Assembly (NCBI GenBank): GCA_002706335.1
Contig: PAKZ01000044.1
Coordinates: 1-64,000 of the forward strand
Length of the DNA: 64,000 nucleotides
From: Ahrensia sp.
GTDB lineage: Bacteria > Pseudomonadota > Alphaproteobacteria > Rhizobiales > Rhizobiaceae
Direction of reading: 5' to 3'
The number at the start of each line of letters is the position of its first letter. Within the stretch, counting starts at the first letter, position 1. The notes beneath the pieces are model-generated. The model was not told where the DNA came from. It made no database searches and saw only the letters and a program-made list of their open reading frames with translations. The position numbers were made by a program, and so were the translations under genes. This document shows, piece by piece, positions 18,458-26,981 of this stretch.

Positions 18458-18916
18458 ATGACAAAACGGGAAAACACGCGCGACTCCCCAATCGGTCACG
18501 CCACCACGCGTTCGCTGCCTATCGCGCTGCTGCGTGCCCGCGAGAATGTGATGGGGCCAATCCGGGCGATGTTGGCGGATGCCGGCGTGACGGAACAGCA
18601 ATGGCGCGTGCTGCGCGTGATCGAAGAGCACGATGCCCTCGATCCGACCGAGATCGCCGAACGGGCCTGCCTTTTGCTGCCGAGCCTGACTCGGATCCTG
18701 CAAACGCTCGTCGACAAGGGCTATATCTACCGGACGCCGCATCCCACCGACGGGCGCCGGCTGCAGATCACCATCACCCGGGAAGGGCGCGATTTCCTTG
18801 CATCCAACATGGCCGAGAGCGAGCGCATCATGGCGCGGTTCCAGGAGCATCTGGGAAATGAGCGGCTGGAAAGCCTGCTCGATCTCCTGAACCAGCTCGA
18901 TGATGTGAAATTCTAG
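18458..18916 (+). CDS. hpaR: MarR-family repressor of homoprotocatechuate degradation, HpaR
   Basis: A 152-aa winged-helix protein. The segment LPIALLRARENVMGPIRAML and the TEQQWRVLRVIEEHDALDPTEIAERACLLLPSLTRILQTL helix-turn-helix block are typical of HpaR. E. coli HpaR represses the hpa meta-operon and is relieved by hydroxyphenylacetates; the divergent placement next to hpaF supports the same role. ATG 18458 is used rather than the 25-residue-longer ORF start, which has no family match. Confidence 0.88.
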   Translation: MTKRENTRDSPIGHATTRSLPIALLRARENVMGPIRAMLADAGVTEQQWRVLRVIEEHDALDPTEIAERACLLLPSLTRILQTLVDKGYIYRTPHPTDGRRLQITITREGRDFLASNMAESERIMARFQEHLGNERLESLLDLLNQLDDVKF

Positions 18917-18931
18917 CGCAACATTTCCGCT

Positions 18932-18986
18932 GAACTGGAAATATCCGGCGGTACTGTATATTCAGAGCCAGTTCTAAAATATCCGG
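18932..18986 (+). promoter_or_regulatory. Repeats upstream of the GntR gene (possible autoregulatory site)
   Basis: Inverted repeat GAACTGG (18932-18938) / CCAGTTC (18968-18974) and a direct repeat AAATATCCGG at 18939-18948 and 18977-18986, all within 65 nt of the GntR start. Possibly operator sites; no experimental motif is recognised. Confidence 0.35.
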
Positions 18987-18995
18987 GATTGAGAC

Positions 18996-19646
18996 ATGGC
19001 CGGCCAGACCGAGACGGTGATCGAGGCGATCCTCGTCGCTATCGACAAGGGCGAGATCGGCCCGGGCGAGTCGATCGACGAACAGGCGCTGATTGCCGAG
19101 CATGGTGTGTCGCGCACGCCTGTGCGCGAGGCGATCATCCGGCTGGAGACGGCCGGGCTGGTGCAGCGGCATGCGCGCAAGGGCGCGGTGCTGTTCAAGC
19201 CGACGCTGGAGGAATTTCTCGGCATACTCGAAGTGCATGCGCGGCTCGAGGCGCAGGCGGCCGGGCTCGCCGCGCGGCGCCTGACGCCGGAACTGGCGAG
19301 CGAGCTGGAGGAGATCGTCGCGGCCTGCGAGGCCCATGCCGCCGAGTTCGGCTCGAGCCGGCCGAATGACTATTACCAGCTCAATCTGCGCTTTCACGAG
19401 GTGATCGCGCGCGCCTCGGGCAATCCGTTCCTGATCGACATGGTGAAGATGAATGCGCGCAAGCTGATGGCCTATTATCGGGCGCGCTATCGCTATCCCG
19501 GTTCGGTGGAAGCGTCTGCGAAGGAGCATCGCGCCATCGCCACGCTGATCGCCGCGCACAGGCGCGAGGAGGCGGAGGCCGCTATGGAGGCGCATTTCAA
19601 CTACGACCGGGGAACGGTCATGGACCTGCTGGCCGCCGTCGGCTAG
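18996..19646 (+). CDS. GntR-family regulator with FCD ligand domain
   Basis: A 216-aa protein with an N-terminal winged helix (GESIDEQALIAEHGVSRTPVREAIIRLETAGLV, residues about 24-57) and a C-terminal all-helical FCD domain. The FCD metal/ligand histidines are likely within RFHEVIARASGNPFL and KEHRAIATLIAAH. Such regulators sense small organic acids. It is convergent with the amidotransferase gene and their stop codons overlap in CTAG (19643-19646). Likely targets are the neighbouring P450/GS-like operon or itself. Confidence 0.88.
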   Translation: MAGQTETVIEAILVAIDKGEIGPGESIDEQALIAEHGVSRTPVREAIIRLETAGLVQRHARKGAVLFKPTLEEFLGILEVHARLEAQAAGLAARRLTPELASELEEIVAACEAHAAEFGSSRPNDYYQLNLRFHEVIARASGNPFLIDMVKMNARKLMAYYRARYRYPGSVEASAKEHRAIATLIAAHRREEAEAAMEAHFNYDRGTVMDLLAAVG

Positions 19647-20365
19647 GCGGCGGGTCCGGCGTCCGCCTGTTCGAAGAAGCGGGCAACGGTCTCCGCGAAT
19701 TCCTCGTAGTCGGCCCTGGCGGAGAGGGAGGCGCGGGCCTGCCCGACAACTTCTTCCGGCAGCTTGCCAGCATATTCCTCGATGAGCGCGGCGGCGAAAT
19801 CCGCAGACATTTCGGGATGGTTCTGGGTCGTGTAGACGCGGCCGCCGATCGCGAAGCCGCCGACAGGGCAAGCCGCGGATCCGATCAGAATGCGCGCGCC
19901 CGCCGGCGGTTCGGTGACCTGCTCGATATGGGCGCCATATTGCGCGAGCTGCGGTCCGAGCGGCGTCATCCAAGGCGCGGGATCGACGACATCGGCCCTG
20001 GTCAGGCCGAAAATCCAGCCGCCGGGATTCGTCTCAACCTTCCCGCCCAGAGCCATCGCGATTGCCTGGTGGCCGAAGCATGCCCCGAAGAGCGGCACCC
20101 CGGTCGCCACGATCTCGCGGATCAGGTCGAGAAGCCGGCCGATCCATGGCTCGTCATCATGCACGGACGCGGGACTGCCGGTGACCATGACGCCATCGAA
20201 GGCCGCGAGGTCGTCGGGGAAGACGCCGTCTTTCACGGCAAAGACATCGCAGCTCCAGTCCGGGCGCACGGCGTGGATCAGAGCGGCGAATTTCTCGCCG
20301 TCCTTTGGATGGGCTTGCGCGAAGGCGCTCTCATCCGTGTTCGTCATCAGGATAGCCAGGTGCAT
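19643..20365 (-). CDS. Class I glutamine amidotransferase-like protein
   Basis: A 240-aa single-domain GATase. The catalytic triad is predicted as C96 (FGACFGHQ), H183 and E185 (TTQNHPEM). It has no attached synthetase domain. Free-standing class I GATases next to glutamine-synthetase-like genes occur in gamma-glutamyl routes such as aniline catabolism, where they may hydrolyse or handle gamma-glutamyl amides. It is transcribed divergently from the P450-GS-ferredoxin operon across 78 nt, which supports a shared pathway. Function beyond glutaminase-type chemistry is not determined. Confidence 0.82.
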   Translation of the reverse strand: MHLAILMTNTDESAFAQAHPKDGEKFAALIHAVRPDWSCDVFAVKDGVFPDDLAAFDGVMVTGSPASVHDDEPWIGRLLDLIREIVATGVPLFGACFGHQAIAMALGGKVETNPGGWIFGLTRADVVDPAPWMTPLGPQLAQYGAHIEQVTEPPAGARILIGSAACPVGGFAIGGRVYTTQNHPEMSADFAAALIEEYAGKLPEEVVGQARASLSARADYEEFAETVARFFEQADAGPAA

Positions 20366-20443
20366 GGCGGGGCCGCAGATTCTTGTTTACATATTTATGA
20401 GCTCGCATAATATACATAAAATCGCAACCGGAAAGGATGCTTC
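20366..20443. promoter_or_regulatory. Divergent promoter region between amidotransferase and P450 genes
   Basis: A 78-nt AT-rich gap (TTGTTTACATATTTATGAG and ATAATATACATAAAATCG) between divergent genes, with candidate -10 elements in both directions. GGAAAGGA gives the P450 ribosome-binding site. Confidence 0.45.
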
Positions 20444-21703
20444 ATGACAGTCTGGGTTCCGACCGATGACGGCCACGCCGATCTCGCCAGTCATGACGCC
20501 TTCACCGACGGGCCGCCCCACAATACCTTCGCGCGCATGCGCAAGGAGGATCCGCTGAGCTGGGTCGAGTGGGACGGCGGCATGGGGTTCTGGGCGGTGA
20601 CCCGGCACGAGGACATCCTCGCCATGAACGGCAACAGCCAAGTGTTCTCGTCGGCGCGCGGCATCCGGATGGAGGACCAGTCCTACGAGGAATATCTGGC
20701 CCGGCGTACCTTCCAGGAGACCGACGCGCCGGACCACATGAAAACGCGTATCAAGGTCGCCAAGGCGTTTTCCAAACCGGTGATCGCCGGCTTCGAGGAA
20801 GATATCCGCGTCTTGTGCGACGAGATACTCGACGCAGCGCTGCCGCTCGGAACCTTCGATGCGACGAAGGAGATCGCCCGCCAATTGCCGATGCGCATGC
20901 TCGGTCGCATCATCGGCACGCCGGACGCGGATTTGCCGTGGCTGGTGGAGAAGGGCGACGCACTGATCGCCAATACCGATCCGGATTTCACCGACCATGT
21001 CCTCGACAAGCTGGACACCGACGAATACCGGATGATGCCGTTCAACTCGCCCGCCGGGGCGGAGCTCTACGCCTATGCCAAGGAACTGATGGCGAAAAAG
21101 GCGGCGGCCGGCGATACCGAAGGCGTGCTGCATCTGATCCTGCAGCCGGGCCGCGACGGCGAGACGATCTCAGAGACCGAGTTTCGAAATTTCTTCTGCC
21201 TTCTGGTCGCCGCCGGCAACGACACGACGCGCTATTCCATAGCCGCTGGTATCCAGGCTTTATGTCACCAGCCGGAATTGCTCGGGCAGATGCAGACGGA
21301 CGAGACGGTCTGGGAGACTGCGCCGGACGAGATCATCCGCTGGGCCACGCCGGCGCTCTATTTCCGCCGCACCGCGACGCAGGATTACGAGATGCATGGC
21401 AAGACGATCCGCGAGGGCGACAAGGTGCTGTTGTGGTTCGCTTCGGGCAATCGCGACGAGACAGTCTTCGAGGATCCATTCCGGGTGAATCTCGGCCGCA
21501 CGCCAAACCGGCACATGTCGTTCGGGCAGGGCGGGCCGCATGTCTGCCTCGGAATGTGGCTGGCGCGGCTCGAGGGGCGCGTTCTGTTCCAGGAATTGGC
21601 GCGGAGGATCAAATCCATCGAGCCGGCGGGACCGCACAAATTTCTTCGCTCCAATTTCGTGGGTGGTATCAAGAGCCTGCCCGTTACCGTGGAAATGGCC
21701 TGA
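20444..21703 (+). CDS. Cytochrome P450 monooxygenase
   Basis: A 419-aa soluble bacterial class I P450. The I-helix motif is AAGNDTTR (A256-R263), the ExxR motif is E296-I-I-R299, and the heme-binding loop is FGQGGPHVCLG with C368 as thiolate ligand. It needs an external ferredoxin, supplied by the [2Fe-2S] gene two positions downstream. It is followed by the GS-like gene after 10 nt. The substrate is unknown; context suggests an amine or its gamma-glutamyl conjugate. The ferredoxin reductase is not encoded nearby. Confidence 0.93.
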   Translation: MTVWVPTDDGHADLASHDAFTDGPPHNTFARMRKEDPLSWVEWDGGMGFWAVTRHEDILAMNGNSQVFSSARGIRMEDQSYEEYLARRTFQETDAPDHMKTRIKVAKAFSKPVIAGFEEDIRVLCDEILDAALPLGTFDATKEIARQLPMRMLGRIIGTPDADLPWLVEKGDALIANTDPDFTDHVLDKLDTDEYRMMPFNSPAGAELYAYAKELMAKKAAAGDTEGVLHLILQPGRDGETISETEFRNFFCLLVAAGNDTTRYSIAAGIQALCHQPELLGQMQTDETVWETAPDEIIRWATPALYFRRTATQDYEMHGKTIREGDKVLLWFASGNRDETVFEDPFRVNLGRTPNRHMSFGQGGPHVCLGMWLARLEGRVLFQELARRIKSIEPAGPHKFLRSNFVGGIKSLPVTVEMA

Positions 21704-21713
21704 GGATCATCCA

Positions 21714-23003
21714 ATGAGAACCAGACTGCGCGCCGTCTATTGCGATCACCTGAGCATCATGCGGGGTAAATATCTGCCCGGCTCGAAAATCGGCGATGCG
21801 TCGACCCGGTTCTGCCGCTCGACCTTCGGCGTGCATTACGACCGCGACCTGCTCGACGCGCCAGGGGCGATGATGATGCAGGGCCTGCCCGACATGGAGC
21901 TGAAATGGCGCCATGACGATATCCGCGACTCATGGGACGGCGATACCAGGATCGTCATCGGCGACCTCTATGACGACGCCGGCGAACCGCTGGAACTCTG
22001 CCCGCGCGGGGCACTGAAACGCGCTGTCGCCGATTGGCAAAAAAGGGGACTGACACCGAAAGTCGGCATAGAACTGGAAGCCTATGCGCTGGTCGCCGAC
22101 GAGAATGGCAGCCTGATGCCCTATGACAGTCCGGGGGGCGTGGTCTACGGCACGGGGCCCTTCGCCGATCCGCTGCGCTTCAACGACCGGATCTGGGAAG
22201 TGGCCGACGAGCTGGGTTTCTCGATCGAGATGATCACGGCGGAGTATGACTCGCCGCAATTCGAATACACGCTGACCTTCGACGATGCAGTCAAGGCCGT
22301 CGATGACATCGTGTTGTTCCGGCTGATGGCGCGCGAGATCGCGCTGGAATACGGGATTATCCTGACCTTCATGCCGAAGCCGATCGCCGAATGCGGCGGA
22401 TCGGGCATGCATATCAATTTCTCCTTCGTCGACGAGACCGGCGGCAACGCATTGTCGACCGGCGAGAAGGGCGGGCCGGATCACATGAACGACCTGGCGC
22501 GGGGCTGCGTCGCCGGCTTGATGCACCATCACAAGGGACTGGCCGGGCTGATCGCGCCGACGGCGAATTCCTATCAGCGGCTGCAACCCGGATCGCTGTC
22601 AGGCTTCTGGCGCAACTGGGGTGGCGACCACCGCAATGTGACGATGCGCGTTTCCGCTGAAGGCGGGCCGAAGGCGCGGCTGGAGCATCGCACGGCGGAC
22701 GCCACGGCCAATCCGTATACCGCGGTCGCCGCCGTGTTGCAGGCGGCGCGGCTGGGCCTTGAGAACGGGTATGCATTGCCGCCGATGGAGACCGGTGACG
22801 GTTTTGACAATACCGACGCCAAGGAAGGCACGGCCATCGACCTGAAGGGCGCGACGGCCGATCTGAAGGCCGACACCGTCCTCGCGGAGGCAGTCGGGGC
22901 CGGCCTCGTCGCCAACCACGTCTTCATGAAGGAAAAGGAAGTCAAGAAAACGCGCGACCTCGAAGGCGACGCGCTGCGCGACTTCTACGTCTATTTCGTA
23001 TGA
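21714..23003 (+). CDS. Glutamine synthetase-like gamma-glutamyl-amine ligase
   Basis: A 429-aa protein of the GS superfamily, PuuA/gamma-glutamylanilide-synthase-like rather than GlnA. Visible motifs are the metal-site ELEAYAL, KPIAECGGSGMHINFSF, the ATP-side NSYQRLQPGS, and LEHRTADATANPYTAVAA. The start is ATG 21714, just after the P450 stop; the longer ORF start lies inside the P450 gene. It lacks the C-terminal adenylylation-loop tyrosine context of housekeeping GS. In catabolic clusters such ligases attach glutamate to an amine with ATP to protect it before oxidation. It is followed by the ferredoxin after 27 nt. Confidence 0.85.
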   Translation: MRTRLRAVYCDHLSIMRGKYLPGSKIGDASTRFCRSTFGVHYDRDLLDAPGAMMMQGLPDMELKWRHDDIRDSWDGDTRIVIGDLYDDAGEPLELCPRGALKRAVADWQKRGLTPKVGIELEAYALVADENGSLMPYDSPGGVVYGTGPFADPLRFNDRIWEVADELGFSIEMITAEYDSPQFEYTLTFDDAVKAVDDIVLFRLMAREIALEYGIILTFMPKPIAECGGSGMHINFSFVDETGGNALSTGEKGGPDHMNDLARGCVAGLMHHHKGLAGLIAPTANSYQRLQPGSLSGFWRNWGGDHRNVTMRVSAEGGPKARLEHRTADATANPYTAVAAVLQAARLGLENGYALPPMETGDGFDNTDAKEGTAIDLKGATADLKADTVLAEAVGAGLVANHVFMKEKEVKKTRDLEGDALRDFYVYFV

Positions 23004-23030
23004 GGCAGGATTGATGAAGGTAGCTTTGAA

Positions 23031-23345
23031 ATGAAGGTCACCTGGAGATTGGCCGACGGCCGCGAGATCACCGGCGAGGTCGCGAACGGCCTGAACATGA
23101 TGGAAGCCGCCGTCGCCAACAATGTGCCGCATGTGATCGGCGAATGCGGCGGCAATCTTTCCTGCGCCCCCTGCCATGTCTATGTCGACGAGGCCTGGCG
23201 CGAGAAGACCGGCGAAGTCGGAGATTTCGAGGACGACATGCTGGATGTCGCGGAAGCCGAGCGGCTGCCGCAAAGCCGGCTGTCCTGCCAGATTACCGCG
23301 TCGCCCGAACTCGATGGCCTCGTCCTGATCGTTCCGGAACCCTGA
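23031..23345 (+). CDS. [2Fe-2S] ferredoxin, adrenodoxin/putidaredoxin type
   Basis: A 104-aa protein with cluster ligands C39, C45, C48 and C86 in the pattern CGGNLSCAPC...LSCQ (C-x5-C-x2-C-x37-C), characteristic of vertebrate-type/putidaredoxin ferredoxins that donate electrons to class I P450s. The acidic helix around residues 65-79 (DFEDDMLDVAEAE) matches the P450-contact region. Third gene of the P450-GS-ferredoxin operon. Confidence 0.92.
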   Translation: MKVTWRLADGREITGEVANGLNMMEAAVANNVPHVIGECGGNLSCAPCHVYVDEAWREKTGEVGDFEDDMLDVAEAERLPQSRLSCQITASPELDGLVLIVPEP

Positions 23346-23357
23346 CGGGCCGCAGGG

Positions 23358-23936
23358 TCAACCGTTGCGTTCTTCGCCGATCCGCGCGATCAGCTCTTCC
23401 GATTTTACCACCTCTGCGTATTCGCCGCCCAGGATCGCCAGCGTTAGGTCCTGTACAGCCGCGGCGTCCCAGATCCTCCCGTCCGGCGTTCGCACCGGGA
23501 CGGCGGTGGTGGCGTCAGACGGCAGGAGGATGCGGTATCCGAGCGCCTTGCCGGCGCGCACCGTGGCGTCCATGCTGTTGTGGATGACCACGCCGGTCAG
23601 GACCAGCGCGTCGGCGCCCATCCTCTTCAGAACCGCGTCGAGCTCGGTGCCGATAAAGGCGCAGTTCTGCTGCTTGGCGATTACCGGTTCCCCGGCGATC
23701 GGGGCCACCTCCTGCTTGATCGCGTTCCACGGGCCGTGGGTGTGGTAGCTTGATGTGGGCGTCGGTTCGTCATGCTTGACGTGGATGACCGGCCAGCCCT
23801 TCTCGCGCCAATGCGCCAGCAAGCGCTGGATAACCGCGAGATAGCCGGGATTGTTTTTTCCGTCCCAGACCGGGCGGTCGATGGCGTCCTGAACGTCGAG
23901 GACGATCAGCGGAAGGGGGCTCTGTTTCGGGCTCAT
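23358..23936 (-). CDS. Isochorismatase-family hydrolase with catalytic Cys replaced by Ser
   Basis: A 192-aa protein of the isochorismatase-like cysteine-hydrolase fold. The catalytic Asp (D14, VLDVQD) and Lys (K88, VIAKQQNCAF) are present. The position normally occupied by the nucleophile Cys reads HNSMDATVRAG, with Ser121. Either a Ser nucleophile or a non-hydrolase isochorismatase-type mechanism is implied, or the protein has lost activity. It is convergent with the ferredoxin gene (12 nt apart) and downstream of the aminotransferase gene by 104 nt, possibly in the same operon. Confidence 0.8.
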   Translation of the reverse strand: MSPKQSPLPLIVLDVQDAIDRPVWDGKNNPGYLAVIQRLLAHWREKGWPVIHVKHDEPTPTSSYHTHGPWNAIKQEVAPIAGEPVIAKQQNCAFIGTELDAVLKRMGADALVLTGVVIHNSMDATVRAGKALGYRILLPSDATTAVPVRTPDGRIWDAAAVQDLTLAILGGEYAEVVKSEELIARIGEERNG

Positions 23937-24040
23937 GGTACAGGCGATCCTGGCCGGCGGCGAACCCGCCGACCCTGTTGCCCGCGACTGTGATCGATCC
24001 GCGGCCGCTCTGCAATCCGGGTTCTGACCCGGACAAGCGG

Positions 24041-25393
24041 TTAGGCGGCGGCCAACCCCGCATCCAGCGCATCGACGATCTGCTGCACGTCCTCGGACGT
24101 CAGGACCAGCGGCGGGGACATGATGATGTTCGGGCCGGAGACGCGGACCATGACGCCGGCGTCATAGGTCGCCTCGAAGATCTTTCCGATGGTCGCCTTG
24201 TCGATCGGCGTCTTGGCGGCGCGGTCGGAAACCAGCTCCAGCGCGCACATCAGGCCGTGGCCGCCGCGCACATCGCCGATCAGTTCGTGCTTTTCGGCAA
24301 GGCCCTTCAGGCCTTCGTAAAGCTCCGCGCCGCGCGCGCCGGCATTGGCGGCGACGTTGAGCTTCTCGGTTTCCTTCAGACAGGCAATCGCCGCCGCGGC
24401 GCCGACCGGGTGTCCGGAATAGGTGTAGCCGTGGCCGATCGCGGCGCGGCCGGTCTCGTCCTTCTCGAAGACCTCGGCGACCTTGTCGTTGATCATCACT
24501 GCGCCGAAGGGGAAGTAGCCATTGGTGATCGCCTTGGCGGTGGACATCATATCCGGCTGGACGCCCCAGAGGCGCGACCCCGACCACGCTCCGGTGCGGC
24601 CAAAGGCGGTGATCACCTCGTCGGCGATCAGCAGGATGCCGTGCTTGTCGCAGATCTCGCGGATCATCGGCATGAAGCTCTCATGCGGCGGGATGACGCC
24701 GCCGGCACCGAGCACCGGCTCCATGATGAAGGCGGCGATGGTGCCGGCGCCCTGGAAGGCGATCTCGTCTTCGAGCGCGGAGGCGCAGAGCTGCGCCAGT
24801 TTTGCCGGGTCGGTCTCGTTGAACGGGTTGCGGTAGGTATAGGGCGCGGGCACGTGGTAGCAGCCCGGCAGAAGCGGCTCGGACTGGGTGCGGAAGTTCG
24901 CGTTGCCGTTGACGCTGGCGCCGCCGAAATGGGTACCGTGATAGCCCTTCTTCAGGCTCAGATATTTCACACGTCCCGGCTCGCCGCGCACCTTGTGATA
25001 CTGGCGGGCGAGGCGTAGCGCTGTCTCGACGCTGTCGGAGCCGCCGGAGGTGAAGAAGGCGCGGGTCAGGCCGTCGGGCGCGAAGAACTCGCGCAGCATA
25101 TAGCTCAGTTCGATGGCGGCGTCGTTGGAGGTGCCGCGGAAGGTCGAGTAGTAGGGCAGGGCCTCGAGCTGGGCGGCGATGGCCTCCTTCACCGGCTTGC
25201 AGGAAAAACCCAGATTGACGTTCCACAGCCCGCCGACGGCGTCGAGCGTCTGTTTGCCGTCGACATCGGTGATCCGCACGCCTTCCCCGCCGACGATGAT
25301 CTTGGGCGGGTTAGCGAGGCTGTCGGCGGGATGCGCCATCGGGTGCCACATGTGGCGGGCGTTGTTTTCCTTCAGAAAGTTGGAATCCTTCAT
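24041..25393 (-). CDS. Class III PLP-dependent aminotransferase
   Basis: A 450-aa omega-aminotransferase, similar to polyamine/beta-alanine:pyruvate transaminases. PLP lysine is K287 (STAKAITNGYFPFGAV), the pyridine-N aspartate is D258 (LLIADEVITAFGRTG), and the FTSGGSDSVETALRLAR phosphate-site block lies near residue 114. Likely reaction: amine (or gamma-glutamyl-free diamine) + pyruvate to aldehyde + alanine. It overlaps the HAD gene by ATGA and is preceded by IclR, so the three form one transcript. A PuuC-like aldehyde dehydrogenase in the facing operon could oxidise the aldehyde product. Confidence 0.88.
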   Translation of the reverse strand: MKDSNFLKENNARHMWHPMAHPADSLANPPKIIVGGEGVRITDVDGKQTLDAVGGLWNVNLGFSCKPVKEAIAAQLEALPYYSTFRGTSNDAAIELSYMLREFFAPDGLTRAFFTSGGSDSVETALRLARQYHKVRGEPGRVKYLSLKKGYHGTHFGGASVNGNANFRTQSEPLLPGCYHVPAPYTYRNPFNETDPAKLAQLCASALEDEIAFQGAGTIAAFIMEPVLGAGGVIPPHESFMPMIREICDKHGILLIADEVITAFGRTGAWSGSRLWGVQPDMMSTAKAITNGYFPFGAVMINDKVAEVFEKDETGRAAIGHGYTYSGHPVGAAAAIACLKETEKLNVAANAGARGAELYEGLKGLAEKHELIGDVRGGHGLMCALELVSDRAAKTPIDKATIGKIFEATYDAGVMVRVSGPNIIMSPPLVLTSEDVQQIVDALDAGLAAA

Positions 25394-26052
25394 GGCGTGC
25401 TCCCTTCGGCGATTCCCAGCAACTCAAGCGCGGCGGCGTAGCTTTCACGCGGCTGGCGGACATTGAAATGGACGGTTTGAAGACCGACGGCCTGCGCGCC
25501 CTCGATGTTGCGCAGCTGGTCGTCGACGAAGACGCAGTCGCCGGCAGGCAGGCCGAGTTCGTCGAGACAGGCGCGGTAAGCGCGCGGATCGGGCTTCAGG
25601 ATGTTGGTGTAAGTGGCGTCGACGATGACATCGAAATCGGCCAGGAAGGGCAGCTTGTCGCGGAAATCCGCGCCATAGAAAAGGTCGAGCTCGTTCGACA
25701 GGATGGCGAGGCGGACACCGGCGGCCCTGGCGGCGGCAACGGCCTCGCGAAACTCGGGCCGTATCACCGCATCCGGATCGCCGCCGCGCGCTGCGCGCAC
25801 GAAGTCCGCCATCTTGGTCCAGTCCTTGCCGACCAGCGCGCCGACCTCGCGGGTGCGCTTCATCCAGTAGTCGCGTTCGGAAATGCGGTCTGCCTGCATG
25901 TCGCGCCACAGCGGATCGTTGTCCGGGTCGAAAGGGCCGCGCCAGATGAGCGTGCCCGGGGCGAGACCAAGCGCGGCCTCCGACAGATCATGCGTCTCGA
26001 AGAGGGTGCGGGTGACGACGCCGCCGAAATCGAGGATCAGGGCCTTGCTCAT
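25390..26052 (-). CDS. HAD-superfamily hydrolase
   Basis: A 220-aa HAD protein. Motif I is LILDFGGVVT (nucleophile Asp, though the second Asp of DxD is Gly), motif II is AILSNELD, and the C-terminal PDPRAYRACLDELGL and CVFVDDQLRNIEGAQAVG are typical of haloacid dehalogenase/epoxide hydrolase N-terminal-like phosphatases. Its DFGGV motif puts it in the DxG subgroup, for which phosphatase activity is doubtful. It overlaps both neighbours by 4 nt (ATGA), between the IclR and aminotransferase genes. Confidence 0.82.
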   Translation of the reverse strand: MSKALILDFGGVVTRTLFETHDLSEAALGLAPGTLIWRGPFDPDNDPLWRDMQADRISERDYWMKRTREVGALVGKDWTKMADFVRAARGGDPDAVIRPEFREAVAAARAAGVRLAILSNELDLFYGADFRDKLPFLADFDVIVDATYTNILKPDPRAYRACLDELGLPAGDCVFVDDQLRNIEGAQAVGLQTVHFNVRQPRESYAAALELLGIAEGSTP

Positions 26053-26828
26053 GCCGCGCCCGCCTGCGGGAAGCTTTCGGGCGCGACGCCGCCAATGGCG
26101 CGGGTGAGTTCCATCGCGCCGGTCAGCACGGCATGTTTGATCACCGGCGCTCGGTCGGCGGTGACGCGCGAAACCGGGGCAGCGACGGCGAGCGCGCCGA
26201 TCGCAAGGCCGTTTGTATCGAAGACCGGGGCGGCGTGGGAATGAACATCCGCCTCGAAACCGCCCACGGATTCGGCGATGCCCGTCTCGCGGATCGGGCC
26301 AAGCAGGGCGCGAAGGGCGGCGGGGTCGGTCACGGTATCCGGGGTATGCTTCTTGAGCGGCAGGGCCAGCACCGCTTCGACGAATTCATCGGGAGAAAAG
26401 GCAAGCACGGCGAGGCCCGAACCGGTGCCGTGCAGCGACAGCCGTTCCGCATCCTCCATCATCACGCGGGTGGCGTGGCGCGTGGAATAGGCGTGGGCGA
26501 GCGCGTTGAGTTCAGTGCCGCGCAGCACGCTGACATGGGCCGTCTCGTGGGTCTCGGCGGCGAGCCTGTCGAGGATGGCGCGCGAGGCAGTGGTAATCGG
26601 AACGGCGGCCTCGCGTACGCGTGCGAGGCGCAAAATTTCCGGCCCGAGACGCCAGGTCTTGTCCGCTCCCGTCTGTTCGACGAAGCCGCCGGCCTGCAAT
26701 TCGCTCAGAAGCCGATAGGCCGTCGCCTTGTTGACGCCAGCCAGCCGCGCAATCTCGCTCAGCCCGATCTCGGTGCGGGACTGATTGAAATTCGTCAGCA
26801 AAGACAACGCTTTGGACACGGTTCCCAT
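26049..26828 (-). CDS. IclR-family transcriptional regulator
   Basis: A 259-aa protein with an N-terminal winged helix (TEIGLSEIARLAGVNKATAYRLLSELQAGGFV, about 17-50) and a C-terminal IclR effector domain ending in the VSAAPVSRVT-like segment (IGALAVAAPVSRVTADR). It is first in a minus-strand operon with HAD and aminotransferase genes and faces the TctCBA operon across 153 nt. It probably controls both. A palindrome in the gap could be its operator. Confidence 0.9.
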   Translation of the reverse strand: MGTVSKALSLLTNFNQSRTEIGLSEIARLAGVNKATAYRLLSELQAGGFVEQTGADKTWRLGPEILRLARVREAAVPITTASRAILDRLAAETHETAHVSVLRGTELNALAHAYSTRHATRVMMEDAERLSLHGTGSGLAVLAFSPDEFVEAVLALPLKKHTPDTVTDPAALRALLGPIRETGIAESVGGFEADVHSHAAPVFDTNGLAIGALAVAAPVSRVTADRAPVIKHAVLTGAMELTRAIGGVAPESFPQAGAA

Positions 26829-26901
26829 GGCTGGGCGTTCCTGTTCCCGTCTATGAAGTGGCGCTGCCGCGGTTTTGCCCGCGGTCGTTTTCCTAAATTT
26901 T

Positions 26902-26950
26902 ATTGACAGGGGAAGAAATCGAATGTCAATCTATTTTAGAACCGTCGGTT
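26902..26950. promoter_or_regulatory. Palindromes in the IclR/tctC divergent region
   Basis: Two symmetric elements: ATTGACA (26902-26908) / TGTCAAT (26924-26930), and the 11-bp AACCG-T-CGGTT (26940-26950). Both lie in an AT-rich promoter region between divergent genes, upstream of the tctC GTG at 26982. The compact 11-bp element is the better operator candidate for the adjacent IclR regulator. Inferred from symmetry and position. Confidence 0.45.
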
Positions 26951-26981
26951 TACTATTTGAACCACTACCAGGGAGGCTGCT

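Noticed and set aside
23340-23360. Terminator between ferredoxin and isochorismatase-like genes
   Set aside because: Only a short ACCCTG/CAGGGT stem without a T run is present, too weak to call.
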